This document shows positions 7,678 through 16,604 of a DNA stretch of 57,807 nucleotides, piece by piece; the stretch's first letter is position 1, and every line of letters begins with the position of its first letter. Source of the stretch: Sva-07 sp035527095 (GTDB lineage Bacteria > Actinomycetota > Acidimicrobiia > Acidimicrobiales > Ilumatobacteraceae). The notes beneath the pieces were generated by a model, which was not told the origin of the DNA, searched no databases, and saw only the letters and a list, made by a program, of their open reading frames with translations. The stretch spans positions 1 through 57,807 of the forward strand of contig DATLBC010000022.1 of NCBI GenBank assembly GCA_035527095.1, given 5' to 3'. A program made the position numbers and the translations under genes.

Positions 7678-9672
7678 TCAGGCGGCTGGTACGGGAACGG
7701 GCGGCGGTTTGGCGCCCTCCGCCTTCTTGCGTTTGGCAGCGGCAACCTGCTGACGGATGCCACCGGCGATCCCCTCCGGGTTGAGAATCGCCGTCAAGAT
7801 CAGCAGCACCCCACCGATGAACACTTCCCATTGACCCAGCGTGTCGGTCACATTGCTGAGCACGTAGAACGCCACCCCGGCGCTCGCTGTGATGCCGGAG
7901 GTCACCGCGCCGCTCACACAGGTGATACCACCGAGATAGGCAACTGCGAGCGCCGCCAGCGATGCCACGGTTCCGAAGGACGCGCTGGACACGCTCCCGA
8001 ATCGGTAGGCGATCAGGCACCCTCCGACGCCCGCGATGAACGCCGATGCGGCGAACACCTCGAGTTTGACGCGTGAGATGTTGACGCCGTTCGCAATCGC
8101 CGCGCGCTCGTTCGAGCGAGTCGCCAACATTCGGCGGCCGGACGAGCTCTTGCGGATGTTCGCAACGGCGATCGCCAACGCGAGTGCCACGGCGACCAGG
8201 AGGATGCCGAAGACCGGTCTGGACGCTTTGTCACCGAGAATCAACCCGAGGTCCCAGTTCCCCAATTTCGGGTTGGGAACCTTTGCGCCGCCGGTGGATG
8301 CGTCGCCGACGTACTTCGGGTTCTTGAAGATGAACTCGTTGATCGCCACGCCACCGGCGAGGGTGATGATCGCGAGATTCGTCCCTCGAACTCGTAGTGC
8401 AGGAATGCCCACGATCACGCCGAACACCATCGCGATCAGCGACGCGAGGACCGGTGCGATCGGGAACGGGATCTCCCATTGCATTGCCAGCTTCGACAGC
8501 GCGAATCCGGCAACGCCGGCGAACGCCAACTGTGCCAGCGATGGTTGGCCACCGAAGCCGGACAGCAACACCAGCGAGAGCGCCAGCACCATCGCAATGG
8601 TCGTGGTCATGATCGCCCCACGCCACAACGGGCCGAGCAGGAGCAGCCCGGCCACTGCCATGCCGACCGGAACGACGATGCTCAACGCCGTGACCTTGGC
8701 GGCTGGAATCGCAGGCATTCGGAAATTCTCGACCGATCCGCGGTCCGGCAGCCGCTCGCCGAGCAGCACCATCGCGATGATGATCACCAGGAACGGGAGG
8801 CCCTCACGGGCGCCGTACTGCGGGAACCAGCTGAAGTCGGTCTGCATTATCGTGAAGCTGGACTGCACGAGGCCGATCGCGAGACCGGTGAGCACCGTCG
8901 GCCAGACCTTTCGGAAGGCGCCGATGAGCGCGGCTCCGAGCGCTGGGATGAGGAAGCCGAAGGTGAACACCCCCGACGACAACTGGATCATCGGTGAGGC
9001 CAGGATCACGACGAGGCCGCCGATGAGCGACGCCAGCACGAAACTCGCCTGCGCCAAACGTTGAGGCGAATAGCCGAGCAGGACGGCGCCCTTCTCGTTG
9101 CCGGCCGCCGCCCTCGTCGCCAGGCCGAGCCGTGTGTACCGCGATGCGATCCACACCGCCGCTGCCATCAGCATGACGATGAGCACCAACCACAGCCCGT
9201 CGCGCGGCACGGTCACGCCGTCCATGATCGTGACCGGCTCGCGCGGAAGGATCGCTTCCACCCGGAGACCGGCGTTGTCCTCGAAGCGTCGCTCGATCAG
9301 TGACGTGAGGACGATGACGAGGCCGACGCTGGCCACGATGTTGGCCAGCGCCGGCGCTCGATACAGCGGTCGGAACACGAGTTGATAGACGAGTATGCCC
9401 ATCAGGGCCGCCGTCACCAGGGCGAGCCCGAAGGCCCACCAGATCCCGACGTCATCACCGAAGTGATAGCGATCCGGAAGACCCGGAATCGGGAACGGGT
9501 AGGCCCCCTGACGCAACTCGGCGTAGACGTACCCCGACCAGGTGGCCATCGCCCCATAGGCGAAGTTCACCAGGCCAGACCCCTGGTACGTGACCACGAG
9601 ACCGAGGCCGAACGCTGCGATGATCGCGCCGGCCCCGGTTCCGAGGAGGATGAAGAACAGGTAGTCAGTCAT
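7678..9672 (-). CDS. Branched-chain amino acid-type ABC transporter permease, LivH-LivM fusion
   Basis: This 664-aa membrane protein joins the two permeases of the LIV (HAAT) transporter family. Residues 1 to about 300 are LivH-like (MTDYLFFILLGTGAGAIIAAFG, ... RLGLATRAAAGNEKGAVLLG) and residues about 335 to 645 are LivM-like (LSGFGGQPSLAQLAFAG, ... MLATRSNERAAIANG). Each half has about eight hydrophobic segments. It follows the binding-protein gene by 21 bases, so the two are cotranscribed. The ATPases LivG and LivF are not beside it. The family carries amino acids but also aromatic acids, urea and other small carboxylates. Confidence 0.93.
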   Translation of the reverse strand: MTDYLFFILLGTGAGAIIAAFGLGLVVTYQGSGLVNFAYGAMATWSGYVYAELRQGAYPFPIPGLPDRYHFGDDVGIWWAFGLALVTAALMGILVYQLVFRPLYRAPALANIVASVGLVIVLTSLIERRFEDNAGLRVEAILPREPVTIMDGVTVPRDGLWLVLIVMLMAAAVWIASRYTRLGLATRAAAGNEKGAVLLGYSPQRLAQASFVLASLIGGLVVILASPMIQLSSGVFTFGFLIPALGAALIGAFRKVWPTVLTGLAIGLVQSSFTIMQTDFSWFPQYGAREGLPFLVIIIAMVLLGERLPDRGSVENFRMPAIPAAKVTALSIVVPVGMAVAGLLLLGPLWRGAIMTTTIAMVLALSLVLLSGFGGQPSLAQLAFAGVAGFALSKLAMQWEIPFPIAPVLASLIAMVFGVIVGIPALRVRGTNLAIITLAGGVAINEFIFKNPKYVGDASTGGAKVPNPKLGNWDLGLILGDKASRPVFGILLVAVALALAIAVANIRKSSSGRRMLATRSNERAAIANGVNISRVKLEVFAASAFIAGVGGCLIAYRFGSVSSASFGTVASLAALAVAYLGGITCVSGAVTSGITASAGVAFYVLSNVTDTLGQWEVFIGGVLLILTAILNPEGIAGGIRQQVAAAKRKKAEGAKPPPVPVPAA

Positions 9673-9693
9673 CGAGTCGCTGTGCGACCGCCG

Positions 9694-11034
9694 TCACGGA
9701 AGATACGGCGTGGTGTCGAATGCCTCGTAGCCGGGGACGGTTTCGATTCCGGTCCCGGCCACGTAGGTCGCGATCGGGAAGATGAAGTTGCAGACGGTCT
9801 GGTACGCCGGCGCTGAGCCACACAAGAACGGGAAACCGTCGGGCCAGTTGACTGCCCCATCCGATGCCTCGAGTGTCTCGTAGATCGAGGCACCGGTGAT
9901 CTCTTCACCGTCAGCGGCCATCATGTTGGCGATGGTCGCAAGGCTCAGCATGCCCGTCACTCCCAGTCCCCCGAGCCCGAGCTCCGTGGAGTTCGTGAAG
10001 CCGAGCGACTGCAGAATCGCCTGCAGGTCATCCGCGTCGGGCGTGCCGGACTCCTCGGTCGACGCGCCGATGAAGTACCAGCCTTCGGCGTCGTCGCCGA
10101 CGACGTCGATCACTTCAGCGCTGCTGCAGATGGCGGTCGTGATGACCGGTGTCTCGATACCGAGCGAGACACGGCCCCGCATCGTGCCGATACAGCCGGC
10201 GTCGGCATAGAGCGAGTAGAGCACATCGGGATTGTCCGCCGTGGCTTGTGCCATCAGACCTTGGAAGCCGGCGTCGGTTTCGTTGTCGCCACCCTTGATG
10301 GAGACATAGGTGATGCCGATCGCATCGAGTGCCTTCAGGAGGTCGGCCTCGGTTGCGTTGGCACCGTCATTGTCGGCGCTGATGACGCCGGCGGTCGTGG
10401 CGCCGAAATTCTCTTGCGCGAACGCTGCCATTGCCGCCGACGTGGTGGTGTTGCCACCGCCGAGGAACAGCGCGTTCGCAGTGTAGTCACCCGGCAGGAT
10501 CGGCAGGATGCCGGTGACCGGGATGTTCGAGGCCGTGAAGGTGTCGTAGCCGGGGAAGAGGTCGAGTCCGAGCATGACCAGCTCCACGCCCTTTCCGGCG
10601 AGTTCCTGCGAACAGGCCTGCGAGGTCTCCGGCGCGCCGGAAGCAGTGCACACCTCGAACTCGATCGGTCGACCGCCGAGGCCACCGTGATCGTTGAGGA
10701 AGTCGACGGCCGCCTGCGTGGAGGCCGAGATCTCCGGGAAGTCCAGTCCGGGGCTGCCCTCGGTGTTGACCATGCCGACGATGATCGGGTCACCGTCTGG
10801 AGGCGCCAGCGGCAAGAAGCCCTCTTCACCGTCCATCGGCTCGGTGGTCTCCGGTTCGGTGTCAGTCGGTGTGGTGTCGGCGGGCTCGGTGTCAGCGACG
10901 GTGGTCTCCGTCGCTGCTTCCGTCGCCGACGGAGCGTCGGTGTCCGACGTCTCCGAGTCGCTTCCACACGAAGCCGCGACGAGCGCGAGCGCCGTCAAGC
11001 CTGCGAGAACGCGTGCATGGCGTTTCCTGTTCAT
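9694..11034 (-). CDS. ABC transporter substrate-binding lipoprotein (LivK-like)
   Basis: This 446-aa protein is the extracellular binding component for the permease that follows. It starts MNRKRHARVLAGLTALALVA with lipobox AASC, then a long Thr/Glu/Asp linker (to about residue 75), then a periplasmic-binding fold of the leucine-binding type (DPIIVGMVNTEGSPGLDFP ...). I chose ATG 11034 because the signal peptide starts there and GAGGGGGAC lies upstream; the longer frame adds implausible sequence. It sits 46 bases after a carotenoid-oxygenase-family gene on the same strand, suggesting that the transporter brings in that enzyme's substrate or takes up a related compound. Confidence 0.9.
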   Translation of the reverse strand: MNRKRHARVLAGLTALALVAASCGSDSETSDTDAPSATEAATETTVADTEPADTTPTDTEPETTEPMDGEEGFLPLAPPDGDPIIVGMVNTEGSPGLDFPEISASTQAAVDFLNDHGGLGGRPIEFEVCTASGAPETSQACSQELAGKGVELVMLGLDLFPGYDTFTASNIPVTGILPILPGDYTANALFLGGGNTTTSAAMAAFAQENFGATTAGVISADNDGANATEADLLKALDAIGITYVSIKGGDNETDAGFQGLMAQATADNPDVLYSLYADAGCIGTMRGRVSLGIETPVITTAICSSAEVIDVVGDDAEGWYFIGASTEESGTPDADDLQAILQSLGFTNSTELGLGGLGVTGMLSLATIANMMAADGEEITGASIYETLEASDGAVNWPDGFPFLCGSAPAYQTVCNFIFPIATYVAGTGIETVPGYEAFDTTPYLP

Positions 11035-11080
11035 ATTGTCCCCCTCATGTTGTTGTTCCCCGTTGTATTCGATGGTGTCG

Positions 11081-12442
11081 TCAGGACATCTTGCTGTCCG
11101 GTACCCAACTCCCGTGCGCACCATAGGGCACGCGGCGTGGGAGACGGATAGTCGCAACCGGCGGCGCCGAAAAATTCTGGGCGTCGACGATGATCAGTCG
11201 AGACTCGTCGGAGTTCGTGTCGTGGGTGAGGCTGATCACCCAGCCCTCGTCCTCGCCTGCATCGGGTGATGCGGGAGCGAACACGGGCTCTGCTCCCCTG
11301 ACACCTTCTCCGAGATGGTGCTCCGAACAGGCCCCCGTCGTGAGGTCGTACTTCCACAATGCCGATCCGTACACCGGCTCCTCGGCATTGCCTTCGCCGG
11401 CCATCGCCATCAGGTAGCCGAACCGGGCGTCGAGGCCGACCAACCGATCGTCGACGCGCCCGAAGTCGCCGGGGCGATCGTCGATCTGCTCTTCGGTGAC
11501 CGTGCCGGCGTCGAGATCGATCGTCCACTTCCACAAGCGGCCGACCTCGGCATAGTCGTCGTTGCTGGAGCCGAACGCCTCGGGTTGACGCGAAACGTGC
11601 AACACGATCGTGTTGCCTGACTCGTGGGCGTTGACGGGATGGAAGACGTAGCACGGGTCGATCTCGAACCAGCGCACGTCGGCATTGGTGCCGTTGCGCG
11701 GCATCACGCCGAGCCGTGCGCCGGCGTCACGGTTGAACTGGAACGGGACGCCGGTTTCGACCGCACCGAGGTTGAAACACACGGGCAGGTCCATGAACAC
11801 GACATGGTTCGGCGTGACGTTGAAGTCGTGCATCATCACCATGTTCGGGATGTCGATGCCTTCGAGTTGCTGGAGAACACCGTCGGCACCGATTCGGATG
11901 TAGTGCAGGAACGGCGGTTCCGGGCTCATGTAGCTGAACGCGATCAGCTCGCCCGTGACCGGGCAGACCTTCGGATGAGCCGTCATCGAGGTGGTGAGCG
12001 CGCCGCCGAAGTTCTCGCACCCGAGCGTGTTGAGCTCGGTGTCGATCGTCCACGGCCAGTGTCCTTCTTCGAGACAGAGCAGCTTCTTGTTGTGCGCCAA
12101 CACGTGGGTGTTCGCCGTGCCCCGAGTCAGGTCGGCCATGTTGGTCATCATGTCGCCGCTGTCGGGATCGGTCACGTTCGGCGTCTGCACGAAGCGGTTG
12201 CGGTACCACTCGGCCTTCCCACCGGCGATTCGCACACCGTGCACCATGCCGTCACCGAAGAACCAGTGACCGGACGTGCCCGACACCGGGTTCGGTCCGG
12301 TTCGGACGTAGGTGCCCTCGAGCACATCGGGAATCGTTCCGTCGACACGCAACTCGGTGTCGGTGCGCTCGTCGAGCACCGGTGCCCAGTTGTTGCGAAG
12401 GTGCCACGGAAGTGTGGCCGGCGGCGAGTCGAACGTCGTCAT
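11081..12442 (-). CDS. Carotenoid oxygenase family protein (RPE65/CCO/lignostilbene dioxygenase type)
   Basis: This 453-aa protein is a full-length non-haem iron double-bond-cleaving oxygenase. The four iron-binding His are visible: H156 (TAHPK), H205 (MMHDF), H268 or H273 (VFHPVNAH) and H443 (GAHGSW). The early block YVRTGPNPV and HWFFGDGMVHG are typical. Members cleave carotenoids, apocarotenoids, stilbenes or phenylpropenes such as isoeugenol to aldehydes. It is divergent from a TetR regulator (58 bp) and heads an operon with a LIV-type uptake system, so a water-soluble imported phenylpropanoid-like substrate is as likely as a carotenoid. The start has a TACGTT -10 box six bases upstream, so the mRNA is probably leaderless. 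Confidence 0.93.
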   Translation of the reverse strand: MTTFDSPPATLPWHLRNNWAPVLDERTDTELRVDGTIPDVLEGTYVRTGPNPVSGTSGHWFFGDGMVHGVRIAGGKAEWYRNRFVQTPNVTDPDSGDMMTNMADLTRGTANTHVLAHNKKLLCLEEGHWPWTIDTELNTLGCENFGGALTTSMTAHPKVCPVTGELIAFSYMSPEPPFLHYIRIGADGVLQQLEGIDIPNMVMMHDFNVTPNHVVFMDLPVCFNLGAVETGVPFQFNRDAGARLGVMPRNGTNADVRWFEIDPCYVFHPVNAHESGNTIVLHVSRQPEAFGSSNDDYAEVGRLWKWTIDLDAGTVTEEQIDDRPGDFGRVDDRLVGLDARFGYLMAMAGEGNAEEPVYGSALWKYDLTTGACSEHHLGEGVRGAEPVFAPASPDAGEDEGWVISLTHDTNSDESRLIIVDAQNFSAPPVATIRLPRRVPYGAHGSWVPDSKMS

Positions 12443-12500
12443 GTGACGAACGTAACATGGTTGCCACGACGAAAATTTACTTGGAGTAGATTATTTCTCG
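12443..12500. promoter_or_regulatory. Divergent promoters between the carotenoid oxygenase and TetR genes
   Basis: This AT-richer 58-bp gap holds two -10 boxes of the TANNNT type: TACGTT on the minus strand (12449-12454, six bases before the ATG at 12442) and TAGATT on the plus strand (12487-12492, eight bases before ATG 12501). Both genes should therefore have leaderless mRNAs. A TetR operator is expected between the boxes, but I see no clear long palindrome. Confidence 0.6.
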
Positions 12501-13127
12501 ATGACTGTCACGAGTCCCCGTCGACGTGGGCCAGGCCGACCCAAAGGAGGCCAAGTCGTCGCCGACCGAACGCAGTTGCTCGCTGCAGCAGCCGACGTGA
12601 TTCGGACCCATGGACCGGACGCCACGATGGACGACATCGCCGCAGGCGCCTCGGTCACCAAACCGATTCTGTACCGCACGATCGGCGACAAGGCGGCCCT
12701 GGTCGCTGCGTTGTCCGAGTCGTTGATCGACCAGATCGACCGATCGGTCAGCACCGCGACCGGATCGGCAACCGATCCCGTCGCCTCGTTCGAGGCGGCG
12801 ATCCGCGGGTACGTCCTCGCCGTCGAGGCGGACCGCAACCTCTTCCTCTTCGTGAACTCGTCGCCGCCGGGCACCGAGCCGTTCCGACGCCTCGTCGATC
12901 GTTCGGCCGCTTCGATGATCACGGCGTTCGCCGACGCGAGGACCGCCGTCGGTCTCGATCCCCGCGGAGCGACGACCTGGTCGTGGGCCATCGTCGGTGC
13001 ACTCCAGGTCGTGACCACCATGTGGCTACGCGATGACGCCGCCGACCTCGATGCATTGGTGCGCGACATCAGCCAGCTCCTGTGGTCGGGCCTCGGACCC
13101 ACCCTGGCCGGCGACCGTCCCGGCTGA
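12501..13127 (+). CDS. TetR/AcrR family transcriptional regulator
   Basis: This 208-aa protein has a basic N-terminal tail (PRRRGPGRPKGG) and then a TetR helix-turn-helix: LLAAAADVIRTHGPDATMDD, followed by IAAGASVTKPILYRTIGDKA at about residues 49-68. The C-terminal ligand domain is unlike any I can name. TetR proteins normally repress the divergent gene until a ligand binds; here that is the carotenoid oxygenase plus LIV-type transporter operon. Likely autoregulated through the shared 58-bp promoter region. Confidence 0.92.
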   Translation: MTVTSPRRRGPGRPKGGQVVADRTQLLAAAADVIRTHGPDATMDDIAAGASVTKPILYRTIGDKAALVAALSESLIDQIDRSVSTATGSATDPVASFEAAIRGYVLAVEADRNLFLFVNSSPPGTEPFRRLVDRSAASMITAFADARTAVGLDPRGATTWSWAIVGALQVVTTMWLRDDAADLDALVRDISQLLWSGLGPTLAGDRPG

Positions 13128-13171
13128 TCCCGGCTGCGGGCCTTCGACGGCGGCGTGATCGTCCTCGCCCG

Positions 13172-14452
13172 TCAGCGCGGAATCGAACTCCACGGGCCCG
13201 AGTCGGCGCGCGGCTCGCGGGGCAGGCCGAGGACGCGTTCGCCGACGATGTTTCGTTGGACCTCGTCGGACCCTCCCGCGATCCGATAACCGGGAGCGCC
13301 GAGCAGGTGCTCGTTCCAGGCGTACGTACCCCACTCCCCTGTGTCGGCGAGCAGCTTCGCGCCGAGGATGTCGCCGATGACTTCGCTCACCTCGGTCATG
13401 CCCTCGGTCCACAGCAGCTTGCCGAGCGATCCTTCCGGGCCCGGCGTTCCCGAGCGGGCGAGATCCGCCGCACGGCGGTTCGTGTACGACTCGACGCGGC
13501 CGTGGATGTAGATCTTGGCCAGCTTGTCGCGCATCACCGGATCGTCGGTGACACCCATCATCCGGGCGGTGGCGAGCAACTGCTTCCACGAGCCACCCGA
13601 AGCCGAGCCCTCGCCGCCCGATTCGGAGTGATCACGCTCGAAGCTGAGCGTCGTCGTCGCCACCTTCCAGCCTTCGCCGACCTCGCCGAGGCGGAGATCG
13701 TCGGGGATGCGCACATCGCTGAAGAACACCTCACAGAACGACGACCCACCGCTCATCTGCTTGATCGGTCGGACCTCGACGCCTGGCGCGTCGAGCGGCA
13801 GCATGAACGCCGTCAGGCCCTGCTGCTTCACGACGTCGGGGTCGGTGCGCGCAATCAGCTCGCCCCACTGGCTGAACTGCGCTCCGGAGCTCCAGACCTT
13901 CTGGCCGTTGATGACCCATTCGTCGCCGTCACGGACGGCCCGAGTGGCCAACCCGGCCAGGTCGGACCCCGCGCCGGGTTCACTGAAGAGCTGACAGGCG
14001 AGGAAATCGGCTCGCCGCAAGTCGCCGACGAAGCGCTCCTTGAGTGCGTCGCTGCCCAGCACACGGATCGTGCTCGCAACCAGACCGACGGTGACGCTGA
14101 CGAGTTCGTGACTGCCCGGCGATTGGTACTGACGCTCGATTCGGCCGAGCGCCCGAGCGTGCGCTCGACTGAGGCCGAGGCCGCCGTACTCGATGGGCCA
14201 ATCGACGGCGTGGTACCCCTGTGTCGCCTTCTTCTGCACCCACTCGGCGATCGCGAGGATGTGAGCCCGCTCGTCTTCGAAGGACATGTCGCTGAACACC
14301 GAGACGTCGAAGTCGCCTTCGCCCCACACGAGTCCGGAGTCGAGCGTCGCTCGAGGTGTGGCGTTGGCCTCGAACCATTCGGCGGCGCGCGCGGCGAAAT
14401 CCTCGACGCTGATGTCGGGATCGACCAGGGGTCGTTCCTGGGTGTCGGTCAT
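13172..14452 (-). CDS. Acyl-CoA dehydrogenase family protein
   Basis: This 426-aa flavoprotein shows the acyl-CoA dehydrogenase layout: helical N-domain (GYHAVDWPIEYGGLG), the FAD-binding middle domain (ACQLFSEPGAGSDLAGLATRA, WVINGQKVWSSGA) and a C-domain ending in QRNIVGERVLGLPREP. It catalyses alpha,beta-desaturation of an acyl-CoA with electrons going to ETF. I chose ATG 14452, which has AAAGG upstream; the longer frame overlaps the previous gene. It lies 10 bases after an acyl-CoA ligase gene, so ligase, dehydrogenase, SDR and SnoaL-like protein probably form one beta-oxidation-like route. The substrate is unknown. Confidence 0.93.
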   Translation of the reverse strand: MTDTQERPLVDPDISVEDFAARAAEWFEANATPRATLDSGLVWGEGDFDVSVFSDMSFEDERAHILAIAEWVQKKATQGYHAVDWPIEYGGLGLSRAHARALGRIERQYQSPGSHELVSVTVGLVASTIRVLGSDALKERFVGDLRRADFLACQLFSEPGAGSDLAGLATRAVRDGDEWVINGQKVWSSGAQFSQWGELIARTDPDVVKQQGLTAFMLPLDAPGVEVRPIKQMSGGSSFCEVFFSDVRIPDDLRLGEVGEGWKVATTTLSFERDHSESGGEGSASGGSWKQLLATARMMGVTDDPVMRDKLAKIYIHGRVESYTNRRAADLARSGTPGPEGSLGKLLWTEGMTEVSEVIGDILGAKLLADTGEWGTYAWNEHLLGAPGYRIAGGSDEVQRNIVGERVLGLPREPRADSGPWSSIPR

Positions 14453-14462
14453 GTCGGGCCTT

Positions 14463-16025
14463 TCAGGTCGTGACGAGTTCTTCGAGGTCGCCGGTGAGCC
14501 ACGCATCGCGCAGCCGGCGCTTGTTGATCTTGCCCATCGTGTTGCGCAGGAGATCCGTGACGAGGTGGTATTCCCGAGGGCACTTGTAGTGGCTGAGGCG
14601 CTCGCGTAGCCAGTCGGACAGCTCGGTGATGTCCGGTGGCGCCGATGGATCGGTCGGCATCACCAGCGCGACAAGCATCTCTCCCATGTCGGGATGCGGC
14701 ACGCCCACGCACCCGACGTCTGCAACGCCGGGGTGATCGATCAGCAGCTGTTCGGCCTCGGCCGGATAGATGTTCACACCGCCGGAGACGACCATGTCGC
14801 TGAACCGATCGGTGATGAAGACATAGCCGTCGGCATCCATGTACCCGATCTCGCCGAGCGTGAACAGACCAGGTTCGGGGTTCGACGCTGCGGTCTTCTC
14901 CGCGTCGTTGGGGTAGATGATCCCGCGTCCCGTCGCGTCGCGGAAGAAGAGGCGGCCCTCGATTCCCGCAGCGACCTCGTTCATGTCCTCATCGAGCACG
15001 ACCGCCGCGAACGGTGGCACCGAACGACCGACCGAACCCTGGTGTTCCAGCCACTCCTCGCTGGAGATCGTGCAGACGGTGCCGACTTCGCTGGCGCCGT
15101 AGGCGTCGCGGAACACCGGCCCGAACCACTCGATCATGGCCGCCTTGACCTCGACGGGGCACTTGGCACCAGTGTGCGCAAGCATCTTCATCGAGCTGAC
15201 GTCGTACTTGGCTTTCACGTCGTCCGGCAACGCCAGGAGCCTCACGAAGTGGGTCGGCACCATGACGCTCGTCTCGGTCCGGTAGGTGTCGATGGCCGCC
15301 AACGTCGCTTCGGGGTCGAACTTCGACAGGATCACCGACGGCACCCCGGCGCAGAGCAGACGCATCCCCGACAACGGACCGGTGTGGTACATCGGGCCGA
15401 CCACCAAATGAGTGCCGAAACCCGAGAACCCGCCCTGGGCGAGTGCATCGAGGTGCTCGACCATGTTGGTGCCGCCGGCGAACATCGTCGGCGGCAGCTC
15501 GGTGCCCTTCGGCAGGCCGGTGGTGCCCGAGGTGTACAACAGGTTCGGGCGCGGCACGACGTCGTCCGGTGGATCGTCGGTCGACCCGCCGGCGAGCCAG
15601 GTGTCCCAATCGACGACACCATCGACGTCGGCGCACTTCCAGCCGATCACGAGCTCGACACCGGCCTCGGCCGCCGCGTCGACGCCACGCTCGGCGGTTT
15701 CCGGGCCGACGAAGAGCACCCGGCTCTGCGAGTCGGCCAGGATGTAGGCCGTCTCCGACGCCGTGAGGTGGAAGTTGACCGGCACCGACGACGCCCCGGC
15801 GAGCAGCCCACCGAGATGCGCAAGCGCCGTCTCCGCGCTGTTCTCTGCGAACACCGCGATGCGGTGGGCCGACCCCAGTACTCCCGAGCGGCCGGCGTCG
15901 AGCAGCAAGTTGGCGCACCGGTTGAGTGCCTCGTCCACCTGCGCCCAGGTCAACTCTCGGTCGCCGTCGACGAGTGCAAAACCGGTCGGGTCGGCGGCGG
16001 CACATTCCTTGGCAAAGCGGGGCAT
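14463..16025 (-). CDS. AMP-dependent acyl-CoA synthetase (FadD-like)
   Basis: This 520-aa enzyme activates a carboxylic acid to its CoA thioester through an acyl-adenylate. The ATP-binding P-loop is TSGTTGLPKG at residues 165-174; YGASEVG, the hinge block ITDRFSDMVVSGGVNIYPAE and a C-terminal NTMGKINKR with the catalytic Lys complete the family pattern. Start ATG 16025 overlaps the stop of the upstream SnoaL-like gene by one base (ATGA arrangement), which suggests translational coupling. It probably primes the acid that the next gene, an acyl-CoA dehydrogenase, oxidises. Confidence 0.93.
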   Translation of the reverse strand: MPRFAKECAAADPTGFALVDGDRELTWAQVDEALNRCANLLLDAGRSGVLGSAHRIAVFAENSAETALAHLGGLLAGASSVPVNFHLTASETAYILADSQSRVLFVGPETAERGVDAAAEAGVELVIGWKCADVDGVVDWDTWLAGGSTDDPPDDVVPRPNLLYTSGTTGLPKGTELPPTMFAGGTNMVEHLDALAQGGFSGFGTHLVVGPMYHTGPLSGMRLLCAGVPSVILSKFDPEATLAAIDTYRTETSVMVPTHFVRLLALPDDVKAKYDVSSMKMLAHTGAKCPVEVKAAMIEWFGPVFRDAYGASEVGTVCTISSEEWLEHQGSVGRSVPPFAAVVLDEDMNEVAAGIEGRLFFRDATGRGIIYPNDAEKTAASNPEPGLFTLGEIGYMDADGYVFITDRFSDMVVSGGVNIYPAEAEQLLIDHPGVADVGCVGVPHPDMGEMLVALVMPTDPSAPPDITELSDWLRERLSHYKCPREYHLVTDLLRNTMGKINKRRLRDAWLTGDLEELVTT

Positions 16026-16546
16026 CAGGGTCCGATCGGTCGGTTGGTGGAGGGACGGTCGAACGAACCAGAACGGAACTTGTCGACATCGAGCTTCATC
16101 GCGTCCGGCACAGCTTCGCTGGTCGATCCGTGGTGCACGCACACGCGATGGAGAATTCGCCACTCGCCGCCACGACACTCGTAGCTGTCGAGGTAGCGGC
16201 CGTAGAACGTGGACAGCCGGCGCTCGTCGCGATGGAACAGATGCGCAACGGTCAGGGCCTCGCCGCGGGCATGCGCGCCGTCGGGATCGATCTGCACCCG
16301 GTGATTCGACGTGGTGTGCATGGTCCACTCCCAGGCGTCGTGGCTGCCGACCACGCGGTCGCAGAAGTCCCATGCGTTGCCGACGAACACGCCGTGGTCA
16401 TCGGTGCCGTCGGGCCAGTACGCCGACTTCATCACCTCGACGTCGAGCCGGTCGACACCGTAGGAGTACCGGCGCGACGCCTCGCGGCACGCCTCGATGG
16501 CGAGCAATTGCTCGATCGTCGGGGTCGGGTTCGTGAGTTCGGTCAT
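16025..16546 (-). CDS. SnoaL-like protein (ring-hydroxylating dioxygenase beta-like fold)
   Basis: This 173-aa protein begins with the helix of SnoaL_4 proteins (QLLAIEACREASRRYSYGVDRLDVEVMKSAYWPDGTDDHG) and contains the conserved TMHTTSNHRVQID and YLDSYECRGGEWRILHR. The fold is shared by beta subunits of aromatic dioxygenases and by dehydratases of steroid and polyketide metabolism. It may catalyse a dehydration or isomerisation in the pathway of the coupled ligase. The stop overlaps the start of the acyl-CoA ligase gene; an SDR gene lies 58 bases upstream on the same strand. Confidence 0.85.
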   Translation of the reverse strand: MTELTNPTPTIEQLLAIEACREASRRYSYGVDRLDVEVMKSAYWPDGTDDHGVFVGNAWDFCDRVVGSHDAWEWTMHTTSNHRVQIDPDGAHARGEALTVAHLFHRDERRLSTFYGRYLDSYECRGGEWRILHRVCVHHGSTSEAVPDAMKLDVDKFRSGSFDRPSTNRPIGP

Positions 16547-16571
16547 CGACGCCTCCCGGGCTGATCGCCGC

Positions 16572-16592
16572 AGGGGTCAGACCCGCGATGTA
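16572..16592. repeat. Short GGGGTCAGACCC repeat, copy 1
   Basis: The 20-odd bases AGGGGTCAGACCCGCGATG and what follows recur in inverted orientation at 26705-26734. The centre GGGTC-N-GACCC is palindromic. It lies between the SDR and SnoaL-like genes. Its role is unknown. Confidence 0.55.
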
Positions 16593-16604
16593 GTCGTTGC
16601 GGCA

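Noticed and set aside
13082..14473. 463-codon plus-strand frame
   Set aside because: It mirrors the acyl-CoA dehydrogenase gene on the opposite strand and has no family resemblance.
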